From positions 1 through 22,794 of the IMG/VR virus record IMGVR_UViG_3300047300_001079: 22,794 nt of DNA; one strand, given 5' to 3'. Source of the stretch: a virus. The notes below the pieces were generated by a model. It worked only from the letters and a program-made list of their open reading frames with translations. It had not been told where the DNA came from and ran no database searches. Positions within the stretch are counted from its first letter, which is position 1. Each line of letters starts with the position of its first letter. Of this stretch, positions 1-6,643 are shown piece by piece. Position numbers and translations under genes: made by a program.

Positions 1-19
1 CCTGTAATACCTCCACAGG
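1..19. repeat. Short inverted repeat at window edge
   Basis: CCTGT and ACAGG arms of 5 bp enclose a 9-nt loop, and a TATAAT-like hexamer follows at 20-25. It could be the end of a terminator or an operator of a region that lies outside the window. The stem is short, so the call is weak. Confidence 0.3.
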
Positions 20-35
20 TATAATAAAAATACGC

Positions 36-64
36 TTGATTATATAATTTAAATAAAGTATAAT
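36..64 (+). promoter_or_regulatory. Sigma-70-like promoter upstream of the carbamoyltransferase
   Basis: TTGATT at 36-41 and a perfect TATAAT at 59-64 are separated by exactly 17 bp. The predicted start is near 71, which leaves a leader of about 80 nt before the first gene at 154. A strong hairpin (87-116) lies in that leader. The region is very AT-rich, so chance matches are possible, but the spacing is ideal. Confidence 0.55.
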
Positions 65-86
65 GTAGCAATAGTAAAATTTTTTA

Positions 87-116
87 TATAGGGTTGGACA
101 ATAGCCCAACCCTATA
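87..116 (+). terminator. 11-bp hairpin, terminator or leader attenuator
   Basis: TATAGGGTTGG (87-97) pairs perfectly with CCAACCCTATA (106-116) around an 8-nt loop. The downstream side is T-rich (ATTTTATATT) and the upstream side holds TTTTTT. It may end transcription of a gene left of the window, or act on the leader made from the promoter at 36-64, since it lies between that promoter and the ATG at 154. Confidence 0.6.
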
Positions 117-153
117 ATTTTATATTGTAACATATGTACACGGAGATAACTTA

Positions 154-1911
154 ATGACACAATGGATTGCCGGGATTACACGGGGCCATAACGGAGCAGT
201 TTGCCTTTTAAAAGATGGTGAACTAGTTTTTTATGTAGAAGAAGAGCGATTATCAAGAAAAAAATATGATGGCGGACCTTTTGCAGGTATGATGAAAATC
301 AAAGAGTATACAGATAAATTAGATTATCTTGTAGTTGCACATACGCAACCTCTTGAACATGCAGGTAAAATTGATTTTACTGGCGATGATATGTATACAG
401 GATTAGCCAGAAAACTCGGATTAATTGATCAAAAGTATAATGGACGTGACCATCCGCAAGTAATTGACTTAGGCGGTATTCACCATGAATTGCATGCTGC
501 GTGTACTTTTTATAATAGTGGATTTGAAGAAGCTGCTGTTTTAATTGTGGACGGAGCAGGAACATTTATTCCGCTTGGGGATACTACAGGCTGGGAATTA
601 GAGACAATCTTTAGCGCGCAATATCCTGCTAAGTTTACTACTAAATTTAAGCATATTGGAGTTCGCGGACCACAAACAGCCTATGAAAAGCTTCAAGTAC
701 CTCACGCACATAGAGGACATGAAGAACTACACGATGTAATTTTCACAGATCACCCAGGCATTACAAAATGCTATGAGGCTATGACAGACTATTGTGGGTT
801 TGGATTTATCGAAGCTGGAAAAGCTATGGGATTAGCACCATATGGCAAACCCAACCCAGATATTCCAGAGATCTTTTTAGGACCAAAAAGTCGTAACTTA
901 AGTAATCGTAACTTATTTGTTCCAAACTACCCCAACGGGGCTCATATCGATAAAGTAGCTAATCCAGTATTGGATACTGATAGTTTAGATATGAAAAAAG
1001 ATTTAGCATATGCTGTACAAGAAGCTACACAAATGCAAATGGTACGCTTAATCAAAGATGCTATTGAACGTACCGGTATTAAAAATGTATGTATTGCTGG
1101 CGGTTTTGGATTAAACTGCGTAGCAAATTACGAATATTTAAAACACTTGCCAGAAGGTACTAAACTGTATTGCGAGCCAATTGCTCATGATGGCGGTACT
1201 TGTATTGGAGCGGCTAAACTTGTTTATCACGAATTTAGTGGCGATAAGACTATTCGCAAACAAACTACTATTTACCACGGCCCAAACTACTTTGAACGAG
1301 ATGGTGGCTATAATATTGAGCTACACCACGACGAGCAAATTAGTACAGTAACCAAAGATGAGGTTATTGAACTAATTACTAGTGGTAATATTGTTTGTTT
1401 ATATCAGGGCGGAAGCGAAGCAGGTCCACGAGCACTAGGAAATCGTAGTATTTTATTCGATCCACGAGTTCCTAATGGCAAAGATATTGTTAATGAAGTC
1501 AAGCATCGTGAGTGGTTTAGACCTTTCGCAGGATCTATGTTAGCTGAACATGTTCACGATTGGTTTGATTTACGTGGCATGGAAGATAGTCCCGTTATGA
1601 TGTATGCAGTAGACTGCAAACCCGGAGTAGCAGAGAAAGTTCCAAGTATCATTCATGTGGATGGAAGTTGCCGAATTCAAACTGTAACACCCGAGCAAAA
1701 TAAGCATTATTATGAGCTTATTGAAAAGTTCTATGAAAAAACTGGTGTACCTATTTTGTTTAATACTAGTTTTAATTTAGGTGGTGACCCACTAGTAGAA
1801 ACTATTGGGGATGCATTAAACACACTGCGCAATAGTGATTTGCAGTATTTATACTTGCCAGAAACAAATCAGCTTATTCACGTTCCATATAATCTACAAG
1901 CAGAAGAATAA
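154..1911 (+). CDS. NodU/CmcH-family O-carbamoyltransferase
   Basis: Predicted enzyme that uses carbamoyl phosphate and ATP to O-carbamoylate an acceptor, usually a sugar hydroxyl. The 585-aa length is normal for the family. The N-terminal YrdC/Kae1-like ASKHA part shows GHNGA near residue 11, EEERLSRKK near 29-37 and the metal-binding HHELHAA at 110-116, then DGAG near 133. The C-terminal domain shows GSEAGPRALGNRS near 419-431, the basic KHREWFRPFAG segment and FNTSFNLGGDP near 536-546. GGAG at 142-145 is a good ribosome site for this ATG. It is followed after 2 bp by an oxygenase-like gene and then by heptose genes, so a heptose or other glycan acceptor is inferred. In Pseudomonas aeruginosa LPS the inner-core heptose II is 7-O-carbamoylated, which gives a precedent. 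DNA hypermodification is an alternative. Family call sure; substrate unknown. Confidence 0.93.
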   Translation: MTQWIAGITRGHNGAVCLLKDGELVFYVEEERLSRKKYDGGPFAGMMKIKEYTDKLDYLVVAHTQPLEHAGKIDFTGDDMYTGLARKLGLIDQKYNGRDHPQVIDLGGIHHELHAACTFYNSGFEEAAVLIVDGAGTFIPLGDTTGWELETIFSAQYPAKFTTKFKHIGVRGPQTAYEKLQVPHAHRGHEELHDVIFTDHPGITKCYEAMTDYCGFGFIEAGKAMGLAPYGKPNPDIPEIFLGPKSRNLSNRNLFVPNYPNGAHIDKVANPVLDTDSLDMKKDLAYAVQEATQMQMVRLIKDAIERTGIKNVCIAGGFGLNCVANYEYLKHLPEGTKLYCEPIAHDGGTCIGAAKLVYHEFSGDKTIRKQTTIYHGPNYFERDGGYNIELHHDEQISTVTKDEVIELITSGNIVCLYQGGSEAGPRALGNRSILFDPRVPNGKDIVNEVKHREWFRPFAGSMLAEHVHDWFDLRGMEDSPVMMYAVDCKPGVAEKVPSIIHVDGSCRIQTVTPEQNKHYYELIEKFYEKTGVPILFNTSFNLGGDPLVETIGDALNTLRNSDLQYLYLPETNQLIHVPYNLQAEE

Positions 1912-1913
1912 GA

Positions 1914-2639
1914 ATGGGTACAGAATTTTTAGAAGGTCCAGTACCTAATACTAAATTTGGAAAGCGATTTAAAGTACCTATTTATACTGCAAAAGACGGA
2001 AGTAAAGAGTTTATTAAAACTCTTTACGACTACGTTGTACACCTAGAAGATACTATTATAAGCAAAGAAGAGCTTGTAAGTAGCGTACCTAAAGCGTCCA
2101 CAGACCCTTATCAGTACACACAGCAGTGGAAACAACATAATTTATTTGATGATGTTGTTGGTTTAGGTGGCGAACATCTACAACGATTTGAAAAGATACC
2201 TGAAATAGATCAGCTGCTTAAATTAGTAAGAGAGCATTATTTAGTTAATCTAGCTAATTTAAGATATCCTCGCGTTAAAGCCTACATACATGGATGGGCA
2301 AATATACTAAGGCCAGGAGAGTGGATTAGTCCACACTGTCATATTGATGGTGAAGAAGCATATCTTGCAGCTACTTATTATTTAACAACTAATAATACTA
2401 GCTTATACATGCACGATGCTTCTTATCCTAAAACGTGCGGTGCAGTCACAACAGAAGCAGGAAAAATAGTTATATTTCCTAGCTGGATGCATCATTGGAG
2501 TGATAAGTGTGAAGATGAATCTTTGCGGGTATCATTAGCCTTTGATATAGTTACAGAAAATACTGTACAGGGTAACCCTTGGAGACCCCATGTACTACTA
2601 GATGATCCTGCTACTATGCCAGGACTTGATTATAAATGA
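1914..2639 (+). CDS. Putative 2-oxoglutarate/Fe(II) oxygenase
   Basis: A 241-aa protein with the facial-triad pattern of 2OG-Fe(II) dioxygenases: H143-x-D145 in SPHCHIDGEE, a distal His in WMHHW (193/194) and R205 in RVSLAFDI, which would bind 2-oxoglutarate. The sequence around PGEWISPHCH and IFPSWMHHW resembles the putative phage/bacterial 2OG-Fe(II) oxygenase family TIGR02466 from memory. The first 100 residues are not recognisable. It starts 2 bp after the carbamoyltransferase stop and its TGA overlaps the ATG of the next gene, so it is in the same operon. The substrate could be a sugar, protein or nucleobase; the position within a glycan module favours a sugar or surface target. It is not visibly a TET/JBP-type DNA oxygenase. 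Confidence 0.72.
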   Translation: MGTEFLEGPVPNTKFGKRFKVPIYTAKDGSKEFIKTLYDYVVHLEDTIISKEELVSSVPKASTDPYQYTQQWKQHNLFDDVVGLGGEHLQRFEKIPEIDQLLKLVREHYLVNLANLRYPRVKAYIHGWANILRPGEWISPHCHIDGEEAYLAATYYLTTNNTSLYMHDASYPKTCGAVTTEAGKIVIFPSWMHHWSDKCEDESLRVSLAFDIVTENTVQGNPWRPHVLLDDPATMPGLDYK

Positions 2640-3619
2640 AAAAAGCATTTTTTATTAATGGCGGAATAGGTCGTGTATTATGCGCCATCCCAGCCTTAGA
2701 GCACTATGTACAAAATGTAGATGCTGACGCAGTAATAGTTGTGGAGGCATGGTTAGATTTATTCTTACTTAGTCCTATCTTAAAAGATAATGTTTATCCA
2801 GTAAACCATAAAGGCTTATTTAAAGATAAATTACGAGATAAAAATCTGATTAGTTTAGAACCTTATCGATTAAATGCTTATTTCAATCAAAAAGCTAACT
2901 TAATTCAAGCTTTTGATATGCTAGTAAATGATTTAACAGAAGTGCCGGAGACTAAACCACTGTCTATTTCTGTTGGTAAATCTGATGAAATTGTTGGGTT
3001 TAACTTGCTTAACCAAATTCGTGCTGAACTTGGAAAAGAGAAAGTAATAGTATTTCAACCTTTTGGCAGCGGTGCTAAATTAGATGGAAATATTATTATT
3101 GACGAAAGTGGTCGTAGTTTTGAACTAAAAGACACAGTAGAAATTATTGAAGAACTCAGCAAAGATTACTGCGTTGTAGTTATGTCAAGTATTAAAATAC
3201 CTTATACTTTTAGTACAAGAGTAGCACATCCTGAAAATGTTAGTTTGTTACAGTGGACAGGTATTATTGATGCTTGCGATTATTTCTTAGGGTGTGATAG
3301 TGTTGGACAACACTATGCCAATGCCTTGGGTAAAAAAGCCACAGTTGTAATTGGAGCCACCTTTCCCGAAAATATCAGTTATCCCGATAACGAGAACTTT
3401 ACTATTATCGATAATGGTTTAGGATTACGAGAATATTCACCTATTCGTATTACTCAGGATATATTTACAGATCGCGCAAATGAATCACTTATGTTACTTA
3501 GCCAAGAAACCAAAGACTTAATTGTAGATACTGTTAAATCAGGAGCAGGACCCAGTAAGAAATTTACTCCTGTAACACAACAACAAACTCAGCAACAAAA
3601 TGCTTGTTGCGTTAAATAA
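2636..3619 (+). CDS. GT9 heptosyltransferase-like glycosyltransferase
   Basis: Resembles ADP-heptose:LPS heptosyltransferases (GT9, GT-B fold) in overall layout. The N-terminal glycine-rich GGIGRVLCAIPALE (residues 9-22) is the usual acceptor-side loop. A central FQPFGSGAK sits where GT9 enzymes have their nucleotide-domain entry, and the C-terminal CDSVGQHYANALGKKATVVIGATFPE matches the DSG-x-HxAxA-LG-P-x-VxLFG pattern of the donor site. The 327 aa are close to typical GT9 size. The last 15 residues are Gln-rich with CC near the end, an odd tail. Its ATG overlaps the upstream stop by 4 bp and its last base is shared with the next start. Adjacent ADP-heptose synthesis genes strongly suggest ADP-heptose as donor. 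The acceptor, host LPS or another molecule, is not known. Confidence 0.75.
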   Translation: MKKAFFINGGIGRVLCAIPALEHYVQNVDADAVIVVEAWLDLFLLSPILKDNVYPVNHKGLFKDKLRDKNLISLEPYRLNAYFNQKANLIQAFDMLVNDLTEVPETKPLSISVGKSDEIVGFNLLNQIRAELGKEKVIVFQPFGSGAKLDGNIIIDESGRSFELKDTVEIIEELSKDYCVVVMSSIKIPYTFSTRVAHPENVSLLQWTGIIDACDYFLGCDSVGQHYANALGKKATVVIGATFPENISYPDNENFTIIDNGLGLREYSPIRITQDIFTDRANESLMLLSQETKDLIVDTVKSGAGPSKKFTPVTQQQTQQQNACCVK

Positions 3620-4029
3620 TGAAAATATTTGTAAACGGCACTTTTGACGTCTTACATCCAGGCCACCTAGACTTGCTGAATTATGCAAAAAGTCTAGGTG
3701 ACTTTTTACTGGTGGCGATAGATTCGGACAGCCGAGTCGCCAGCAAAAAGGGAATGGATAGACCTTTTAATCCACAATATAACCGAATGAAGTTACTTGA
3801 AAACTTAAAAGCAGTTGATGAAGTAGTAATTTTTGATACGGATCAAGAACTAACACAAACAGTAAAAATACTTAGGCCTGACATAATGATTGTTGGGTCA
3901 GATTATAAAGATAAAACCGTAATTGGTTCGGAATATGCACGAGAACTTAGATTTTATAGCAGAACAACACCTCACTCAAGTACCCAAATACTGGAACATT
4001 TTATTGATCGGAGACGAATGTACGGATGA
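3619..4029 (+). CDS. rfaE2: Heptose-1-phosphate adenylyltransferase (HldE C-domain type)
   Basis: A 136-aa cytidylyltransferase-fold protein. It carries the nucleotide-binding GTFDVLHPGH at 7-16, the NRMKLLENL helix, and GSDYKDKTVIGSE, matching the KGGDYK...VxGxE signature of D-glycero-beta-D-manno-heptose 1-phosphate adenylyltransferase; the PHSSTQIL end matches the CSTT.II end of Escherichia coli HldE. In E. coli this is the C-terminal half of bifunctional HldE; here it is a separate gene placed before the kinase, as in organisms with split RfaE. The final 95 bp overlap the kinase gene in another frame. Predicted to form ADP-D-glycero-beta-D-manno-heptose in the cytoplasm. Confidence 0.88.
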   Translation: MKIFVNGTFDVLHPGHLDLLNYAKSLGDFLLVAIDSDSRVASKKGMDRPFNPQYNRMKLLENLKAVDEVVIFDTDQELTQTVKILRPDIMIVGSDYKDKTVIGSEYARELRFYSRTTPHSSTQILEHFIDRRRMYG

Positions 4030-4720
4030 GTACATTTATGGAACTATTGACCGACTAAGTCCAGAAGCACCTGTACCAGTATTTGTTCCACATAATAAAG
4101 AAACCAAGCGTGGAATGGCGGGTAATGTAGAAGAAAATTTACTTGCACTGGGTTGCAATGTTGCTACATTAAGTGGTGAAAAAAGTACAAAAACAAGATT
4201 TATTGATGCCAGGTCTAAACAACACATAATGCGGTTAGACCAAGATAAGCCTGCACAACCACTAATTTTAGAAACATTAATACCTCCAGTATACGATGCA
4301 GTAGTAGTCAGCGACTATAATAAAGGGCTAGTAACCTACGAGTTAGTAGAAACTATACTTAAACAATTTAACGGCCCAGTTTTTATTGATACAAAGAAAA
4401 CTGACTTGGCTAGGTTTAATGGAGCTTTTGTAAAAATCAATAGCCTAGAATACTCACTGGCTAAAACACTATCAGATAATCTAATTGTTACATTGGGTAA
4501 AGACGGTACCCGCTACAAGGATACGACATATCCTGCACCTCAAGTAGAGGTTGCCGATGTGTGTGGTGCCGGAGATACTTTTTTATCTGCACTGGTATAC
4601 GAGTATTTAAATACCAACAGTATTCCACAAGCAATTGAATTTGCCAATCGTGCAGCTTCTGTAACTGTAAAACACACAGGTGTTTATGCACCTAAACTGA
4701 AAGAAATAAATGCGGCTTGA
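3935..4720 (+). CDS. rfaE1: Minimal heptose-7-phosphate kinase (HldE N-domain type, PfkB)
   Basis: PfkB-family sugar kinase close to the N-terminal half of HldE. Visible landmarks are ILLIGDECTDEY, the RLSPEAPVPVF segment nearly identical to HldE's RISPEAPVPV, MAGNVEENLLALG, VVSDYNKG, IDTKKTD and the ATP-site GAGDTF near residue 212. It should phosphorylate D-glycero-D-manno-heptose 7-phosphate at C1. At 261 aa it is clearly shorter than the roughly 318-residue E. coli domain: between the LALG helix and TRFIDAR about 30 residues are missing, so the kinase is compacted. I prefer the ATG at 3935; a TTG four codons earlier (3923) is possible. Neither has a clear ribosome site, and translation may couple to the 95-bp overlapping adenylyltransferase gene. 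Confidence 0.85.
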   Translation: MHENLDFIAEQHLTQVPKYWNILLIGDECTDEYIYGTIDRLSPEAPVPVFVPHNKETKRGMAGNVEENLLALGCNVATLSGEKSTKTRFIDARSKQHIMRLDQDKPAQPLILETLIPPVYDAVVVSDYNKGLVTYELVETILKQFNGPVFIDTKKTDLARFNGAFVKINSLEYSLAKTLSDNLIVTLGKDGTRYKDTTYPAPQVEVADVCGAGDTFLSALVYEYLNTNSIPQAIEFANRAASVTVKHTGVYAPKLKEINAA

Positions 4721-5066
4721 AGGCTTTGTAGAAAAGGGCTGGGGTTCAGAAAACATTTGGGCAACCAATGACAAGTACTGCGGTAAACTATTGCAGTTTA
4801 ATACTGGTGCTCGTTTTTCAATGCACTTTCACGCACAAAAAGATGAAACTTGGTATGTGCTTAGCGGAAAGTTTAAGGTAGTAGTTATCAATACAGCTAA
4901 TGCTAGTCAAGTAGTGCATGAACTTAATTCGGGTAGTGTTTGGCATAATCCACCACTACTACCACATCAATTAATCTGCTTAGAAGCAGGCACTATCATT
5001 GAAGTATCAACACCAGATTCGGTAGAAGATAACTATCGTGTAGGCAAAGGCGATAGTCAACAATGA
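4710..5066 (+). CDS. Small cupin-domain protein (sugar-phosphate isomerase-like)
   Basis: A 118-aa single-domain cupin. Cupin motif 1 is visible as MHFHAQKDETWYVLSGK (metal ligands H, H, E), and motif 2 as HNPPLLPHQLICLEAG. The opening VEKGWGSENIW resembles the entry of mannose-6-phosphate isomerase-type cupins (WG.E..W). It overlaps the kinase gene by 11 bp and its stop overlaps the next ATG. In a sugar-nucleotide operon it might isomerise or epimerise a sugar or bind one; the exact reaction cannot be told from the sequence. It is a candidate, though not a homologue, for the missing isomerase step of the heptose route. Confidence 0.75.
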   Translation: MRLEGFVEKGWGSENIWATNDKYCGKLLQFNTGARFSMHFHAQKDETWYVLSGKFKVVVINTANASQVVHELNSGSVWHNPPLLPHQLICLEAGTIIEVSTPDSVEDNYRVGKGDSQQ

Positions 5067-5356
5067 AATACATTATAGACATTGATGGTACTATATGTAC
5101 CTTAACCAATGGCAATTATACCGATGCAGAACCCTACCTATATCGTATAAAACATTTTAATAATCTTTACAATGCTGGCAATGAGATTCACTACTGGACT
5201 GCTCGTGGTAGCAATAGTGGTAAAGATTGGCTAGAACTTACGCTCCAACAATTAAATGACTGGGGTGTTAAGTATACCACAGCGCAAACAGGTAAACCAG
5301 CCTACGACGTTTGGATTGATGACAAAGCCTTTAATGTAGGCACATATTTTAAATGA
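5063..5356 (+). CDS. Small HAD-superfamily phosphatase of sugar clusters
   Basis: A 97-aa HAD hydrolase without a cap domain. Motif I is DIDGT at 6-10 (nucleophile and acid/base Asp), motif II is the Thr in YWTARG, and the acidic end IDDKAFN gives motif IV. Similar 100-aa proteins occur in capsule/LPS loci and phages, and I recall some being labelled phosphoheptose-related because of their neighbours. It lacks the Cys/His zinc loop of true GmhB, so it is not a GmhB orthologue, but a phosphatase is exactly the activity needed between the kinase and adenylyltransferase steps (heptose-1,7-bisphosphate 7-phosphatase). Start and stop both show ATGA overlaps with neighbours. Confidence 0.78.
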   Translation: MKYIIDIDGTICTLTNGNYTDAEPYLYRIKHFNNLYNAGNEIHYWTARGSNSGKDWLELTLQQLNDWGVKYTTAQTGKPAYDVWIDDKAFNVGTYFK

Positions 5357-6135
5357 AAATTTTACTAACAGGACACTGTGGCTTTATTGGGCAAAATATG
5401 TTACAAGCCTTGCAGAATACTGACCATGAGATTAACACTTTTGAGTGGTCGGATGGAAATATGCCTAGCATTATGGAACAAGACTGGGTTATTCATATTG
5501 GAGCTATTAGTTCTACTACTGAACGTGACGTTGACAAAGTACTGCGTCAAAACTATGATTTTAGTAGGCAACTATTTATAGCTTGTAAAACCTATGGAGT
5601 AAATTTACAGTATTCTAGTTCAGCTAGTGTATACGGTCTTGGAACTGATTTTTGCGAAACAGCACCACCAGACCCACGTAATGCATATGCCTGGTCAAAG
5701 TACTTATTTGAACGCTATCACCAACAACATCAAGGCGGTAACATAGTACAAGGATTTCGATACTTTAATGTTTACGGTCCACACGAAGATCACAAAGGCT
5801 CACAAGCTAGCCCTTACCATCAGTTTGGTAAACAAGCCCGTGAAACTGGTAAGATAAAAGTATTTGAAAACAGCGATAAGTATCGCAGAGATTTTGTACC
5901 AGTTGAGCAGGTCATTGCTACTCATCTGGCTTTTTTAAACAGCAAAGAATCAGGAATATTTAACATTGGTACTGGTACTGCAAAAAGCTTCTTAGAAGTA
6001 GCCGAAACTTTTAGTGTACCCGTTGAAACTATACCAATGCCTGAGCAGTTGGCAGCAAGCTATCAAAAGTATACTTGTGCTGATATGACAAAAACCAATA
6101 AAATTTATGACTACTCTAAAAGAACTAACACATGA
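5353..6135 (+). CDS. hldD: ADP-heptose 6-epimerase-like SDR (HldD type)
   Basis: Extended short-chain dehydrogenase/reductase. The Rossmann loop is G7-x-x-G10-x-x-G13 (TGHCGFIG), the catalytic pair is Y112-x3-K116 in YAWSKYLFE with the SSSASVYG serine before it. Several stretches follow HldD rather than generic epimerases: ISSTTE, GFRYFNVYGP, HKGS.AS, KYRRDFV and GIFNIGTG. It would convert ADP-D-glycero- to ADP-L-glycero-beta-D-manno-heptose. At 260 aa it is about 50 residues shorter than E. coli HldD, with the loss at the C-terminus (last helices) where the gene overlaps the heme oxygenase start by 29 bp. Whether the shortened tail still allows oligomerisation is unknown. Confidence 0.88.
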   Translation: MKILLTGHCGFIGQNMLQALQNTDHEINTFEWSDGNMPSIMEQDWVIHIGAISSTTERDVDKVLRQNYDFSRQLFIACKTYGVNLQYSSSASVYGLGTDFCETAPPDPRNAYAWSKYLFERYHQQHQGGNIVQGFRYFNVYGPHEDHKGSQASPYHQFGKQARETGKIKVFENSDKYRRDFVPVEQVIATHLAFLNSKESGIFNIGTGTAKSFLEVAETFSVPVETIPMPEQLAASYQKYTCADMTKTNKIYDYSKRTNT

Positions 6136-6643
6136 ATCGCATGAGCGTGCAGAAGTTCACCCATTCACAAAATTAGTTTTATCAAAAAACATCAGCCCAG
6201 TAGTATACGCTGATTTTTTGTACAATCAACACGCTGTATACCACACACTTGAAAGTGTAGCTAATATTCGTGGATTGCTAGACGATTTACCAGGATTACG
6301 ACGCGCGCCACTAATTTGGCAGGACTTTGAGGAGTTACAGATTAGTGGGTGTAAACTGTATACAAGTACACACAAGTATATTCACTATCTTGTGTGTAAC
6401 TTATCTGACGAACAGATACTAGCACACTTGTATGTACGACATATGGGCGATATGTATGGTGGTCAGATGATTAAGCGCTGTGTTCCTGGCAGTGGTAGTA
6501 TGTACGAGTTTAAAAATCGTAAAGAGTTGATTGAAACTCTACGAAGTAAACTAGATACTTCTATGGCTTCGGAAGCAAACTATTGCTTTGATTGTGCTAT
6601 TCAATTATTTACGGAACTAGCCAATGAGCACAATATTCAATAA
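6107..6643 (+). CDS. ho1: Heme oxygenase (HO-1 type)
   Basis: Predicted to open heme to biliverdin IXalpha, releasing CO and iron, using reduced ferredoxin. The proximal heme ligand is H12 in THESHERAE, matching the T..SH..AE motif of cyanobacterial and mammalian HO. The flexible distal helix is G114-DMYGGQ-120, preceded by YVRH, matching Y.RY.GD.SGGQ. At 178 aa it is shorter than the roughly 240-aa cyanobacterial enzymes, mainly at the C-terminus. It overlaps the epimerase by 29 bp and the bilin reductase by 20 bp, so the three genes are co-transcribed. The adjacent reductase indicates a bilin-making rather than an iron-scavenging role. Phage heme oxygenases are known from cyanophages and uncultured marine phages. 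Confidence 0.93.
   Translation: MTTLKELTHESHERAEVHPFTKLVLSKNISPVVYADFLYNQHAVYHTLESVANIRGLLDDLPGLRRAPLIWQDFEELQISGCKLYTSTHKYIHYLVCNLSDEQILAHLYVRHMGDMYGGQMIKRCVPGSGSMYEFKNRKELIETLRSKLDTSMASEANYCFDCAIQLFTELANEHNIQ

Noticed and set aside
113-118. TATAAT in the right arm of the leader hairpin as another -10 box
   Set aside because: No -35-like hexamer at 16-18 bp; the TTGGAC upstream is only 13 bp away.
377-565. Minus-strand ORF of 62 aa inside the carbamoyltransferase
   Set aside because: Lies opposite a strongly conserved enzyme, has no ribosome site and shows biased, unprotein-like composition; a shadow frame.
1914-2639. TET/JBP-type DNA base oxygenase
   Set aside because: Only the general HxD...H...R triad is seen; no TET-specific motifs recognised and no DNA-modification partner genes in the window.
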